NCBI GenBank assembly: GCA_956465555.1
Contig: OY101125.1
Location: 498,501 to 562,500 of the forward strand
DNA: 64,000 bases
From: Nitzschia sp. pyKryTriq1
Taxonomy: Eukaryota; Bacillariophyta; Bacillariophyceae; Bacillariales; Bacillariaceae
Direction of reading: 5' to 3'
Positions within the stretch are counted from its first letter, which is position 1, and every line of letters starts with the position of its first letter. Below the pieces are notes generated by a model. The model was not told where the DNA came from. It ran no database searches and saw nothing but the letters and a program-made list of their open reading frames with translations. The position numbers and the translations under genes are program-made. Below, piece by piece: positions 62,110-64,000 of this stretch.

Positions 62110-62657
62110 GGTCGACAATTCATGGTACAATAGCAAGACAGCAGGCAGGTGGGATTTTATGGTGTACGTACGAATAAGATAATAACAACTAACAACTTGC
62201 AACAAAAGCATGCATGCGGTGATTTCTCGCGCCTTGCTTTCGAAAGACGCGAACGAGACAGAGGAGACGCGAGGCGGCGGCCGGCCGGCGCTGATCTAAC
62301 GGACCACAGTATCTGTCCGAGAAAGAACTTGTTTCTGTGTCCGTGAATGAAGGAAGGATCCAATATTTGACCCATCGGACTTGCTCCTTTTTCGCAGCTA
62401 CGATCACGTATCGGCTATCAGCTCGCGCTCGCGCCACACACCGTACAAGTATGTACCGGTACACGATCCACGATCGAAGATCATCGCGAAGATCGAAGAT
62501 TCGTACCGGTACCTGGACCAATTTTTTTTTGTTTATTCCTCTCTTCCCGCATAATGCGGCTGCCGGTAGAGAGATACTGTACAACGGTATTGCTTGTCTT
62601 TGAGAGAAAGCAAGGCATTGATCCGCCAGTTAGAATAGTAAAAGAGTCGTGGTGGTG
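62110..62657. promoter_or_regulatory. Head-to-head spacer between FAN1 and lipase genes
   Basis: Contains TACCGGTA twice (62454-62461 and 62504-62511) and GTACGTACG at 62164. No other feature is seen. Confidence 0.45.
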
Positions 62658-64000
62658 ATGATGATGATGATGATGATGGCGAGTCGCCGTTGCAATACTC
62701 GGACGCGGAAGATTATGGTGACCGGTTCGTCCTTTCACTATTTCCAACAAGCATCGCGTGCCAACAAGTCGAGTACGGCCGCCGCACAAATTCAACGACG
62801 ACGGACCAATACCAGTGCGGTAATGGCAATGATGGCGTCCCCACCCTTGTTGGCGGTGGGTATCTTGCATTGGAGTAGTACAAGTACTGTTCAGCAGCGC
62901 CATCATGGTACCACAGTGACACGGAACGATGGATCGAAGAATGACAACAACAACAACAACAACAACAATGAAAAGAAAAAGAAGACAGCGAACGAACAAG
63001 ATTCGACAGGGCAACCACAGCTGTTCGATGTTACCACACAGTGGAACAATGCCAAGGAATATTTGGAACAAAAAGTATTGACGACGACGACGTCTCGTGA
63101 TGAATCATCAGTGGGCTCGTCGTCGAAACGGGAAAACAAGGGCGGGTGGCTGGGATTTCTAAAGGGACGGCTTGGAGGAGGACTCGGTGGTGGAAACAGA
63201 GACAACGACGACGACGTCACCACCATCAGTCAGGACAAGAAGAAGAAGAATAGCAACAAAGAAACACAAGAAACAAAACAAAATCTTGAGGACGTCAAGT
63301 CCAGTCTCATGGGTATCATGATGGGCCGATCTCCCAATCAGCGCACCGTCGAAGACTTGATTTCCAAAGCACGAAATTCAAGCGAACAGGGGGATGTGTC
63401 GGACTCGGTGAGTTTGGAAGAACTCCTGACGATCTTGAGAACATCGGGAGATGAATTCTCCGAGCTGATCAAGAAAAATTTGCATGGAAAAGATCTACCC
63501 ACGATATTGCCAACAAATCTCTACTACTTTTTGGAAAATGAAGACGAAATCAAAAACTTTTCTTGGAGGCGGCGCAAGCATCGCTTTTGTCGAGGCTTCG
63601 ATATCGAATACGTCAATGAATTGAATTCGTTCATGAGAATCGCCGAAATTGGATACCTGGATGACATGGAGAAGATAAAACATGAAATTTCGGAGACGTT
63701 TGGGTATGGAGTCATTTTTTGTCAAATGGATAGCCTCCCTGGAAAACCCAGCCATTTTGTAGCTGTCAAGAAGAATCAATCGCAATGGAGCTCATCGCTC
63801 GATATGATGTTATGTGTGAGAGGAACCAAGACAATTACCGATGTTATAACTGATTTGCTCGCGGATACGGTGGACTACCGTGGAGGAAAGGCACACTCTG
63901 GTATTTGCAAGAGCGGAAAATATCTAGCCGAAAAGCATATTGCAACCTTTGAGGAGTTCCTCAAGGCGTCGGGGAAAAAGAAAATTAATCTTACAGTGGT
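62658..64000 (+). CDS. Class-3 lipase domain protein, 5' part (partial)
   Basis: A frame opens at 62658 with seven consecutive ATG codons and stays open to the window edge (447 codons). An in-frame TAG at 62631 sets the upstream limit. The N-terminus (ASRRCNTRTRKIMVTGSSFH) is rich in Arg/Ser with no early acids, suggesting an organelle presequence. A poly-Asn/Lys linker and an EDLISKARNSS helical region follow. The end reads DMMLCVRGTKTITDVITDLL, then VDYRGGKAHSGICKSGKYLA, then KKKINLTV. This is the start of the lipase_3 fold, in which RGT forms the oxyanion region and the GHSLGG nucleophile elbow would come next, just beyond the window. A membrane-lipid or diacylglycerol lipase is inferred. 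Confidence 0.75.
   Translation, partial: MMMMMMMASRRCNTRTRKIMVTGSSFHYFQQASRANKSSTAAAQIQRRRTNTSAVMAMMASPPLLAVGILHWSSTSTVQQRHHGTTVTRNDGSKNDNNNNNNNNEKKKKTANEQDSTGQPQLFDVTTQWNNAKEYLEQKVLTTTTSRDESSVGSSSKRENKGGWLGFLKGRLGGGLGGGNRDNDDDVTTISQDKKKKNSNKETQETKQNLEDVKSSLMGIMMGRSPNQRTVEDLISKARNSSEQGDVSDSVSLEELLTILRTSGDEFSELIKKNLHGKDLPTILPTNLYYFLENEDEIKNFSWRRRKHRFCRGFDIEYVNELNSFMRIAEIGYLDDMEKIKHEISETFGYGVIFCQMDSLPGKPSHFVAVKKNQSQWSSSLDMMLCVRGTKTITDVITDLLADTVDYRGGKAHSGICKSGKYLAEKHIATFEEFLKASGKKKINLTV

Noticed and set aside
62112-62211. Hydrophobic N-terminal leader for FAN1
   Set aside because: It would give a nuclear nuclease a signal-anchor-like start; the internal ATG at 62109 fits the family better.
1-64000. 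A CRISPR array, operon or prokaryotic island
   Set aside because: Repeats are tandem without spacers, genes carry spliceosomal introns and alternate strands; nothing bacterial in organisation.

Overview
This is a gene-dense piece of a nuclear genome from a diatom (photosynthetic stramenopile). The taxonomic call is an inference. It rests on short GT-AG introns (74-130 nt), several N-termini built as a signal peptide followed by an ASAFAP-like Phe (the secondary-plastid targeting style), a protein with the diatom-typical GRGG...HHPGN (DUF6824) domain, and a gene set mixing plastid functions (D27-like carotene isomerase, thylakoid-type bestrophin, DUF819) with unicellular-eukaryote genes. Species is not determined. 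I see no retrovirus-like or virus-derived element.

Layout: 1-6.2 kb holds the tail of an unknown gene, a membrane-anchored UGT-like glycosyltransferase (-), a relic of an SDR gene, and a two-exon Na+/H+ antiporter (-). 6.5-11.6 kb holds an LPOR-like SDR (+), a USP-fold protein that has lost catalytic Cys and His (-), a plastid-type DUF819 membrane protein (+) and a MYND-finger protein (-). 12-19 kb holds a 588-bp hairpin element with hAT hallmarks, importin-5 (+) and the DUF6824 protein (-). 19-24 kb is repeat-rich (48-bp minisatellite, second hairpin element) with two small genes, DUF1971 and SYLF. 24-32 kb holds a cytochrome P450 (+) tail-to-tail with a YqaJ-like PD-(D/E)XK nuclease (-), an interrupted pyruvyl-transferase-like gene, a secreted glycosidase-like protein and an oligoribonuclease relic. 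32-47 kb holds ANK-DnaJ-LOTUS (+), a 1449-aa LRR/PH-like protein (-), a GT-A glycosyltransferase (+), a D27-like protein (-), a three-exon plastid bestrophin (+), a plastid Nudix protein with a calycin-like tail (+) and a membrane tryparedoxin-like protein (-). 47-64 kb holds more tandem repeats, a GT10 fucosyltransferase (+), a GPI-type surface protein (-), a seven-exon Patched/NPC1-like RND protein (+), FAN1 nuclease (-) and the 5' part of a class-3 lipase gene running off the window (+).

There are no operons. Genes alternate strand with head-to-head promoters and very close tail-to-tail ends (15 bp and 28 bp). Functional themes are plastid-directed proteins (four or five with ASAFAP-like presequences), secretory-pathway glycosylation (UGT-like, GT-A, GT10, interrupted pyruvyl transferase), and genome maintenance (FAN1, YqaJ-like nuclease). 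The intergenic DNA shows two young foldback elements, a duplicated TAACCC-rich repeat family, and a striking excess of the palindrome TACCGGTA.
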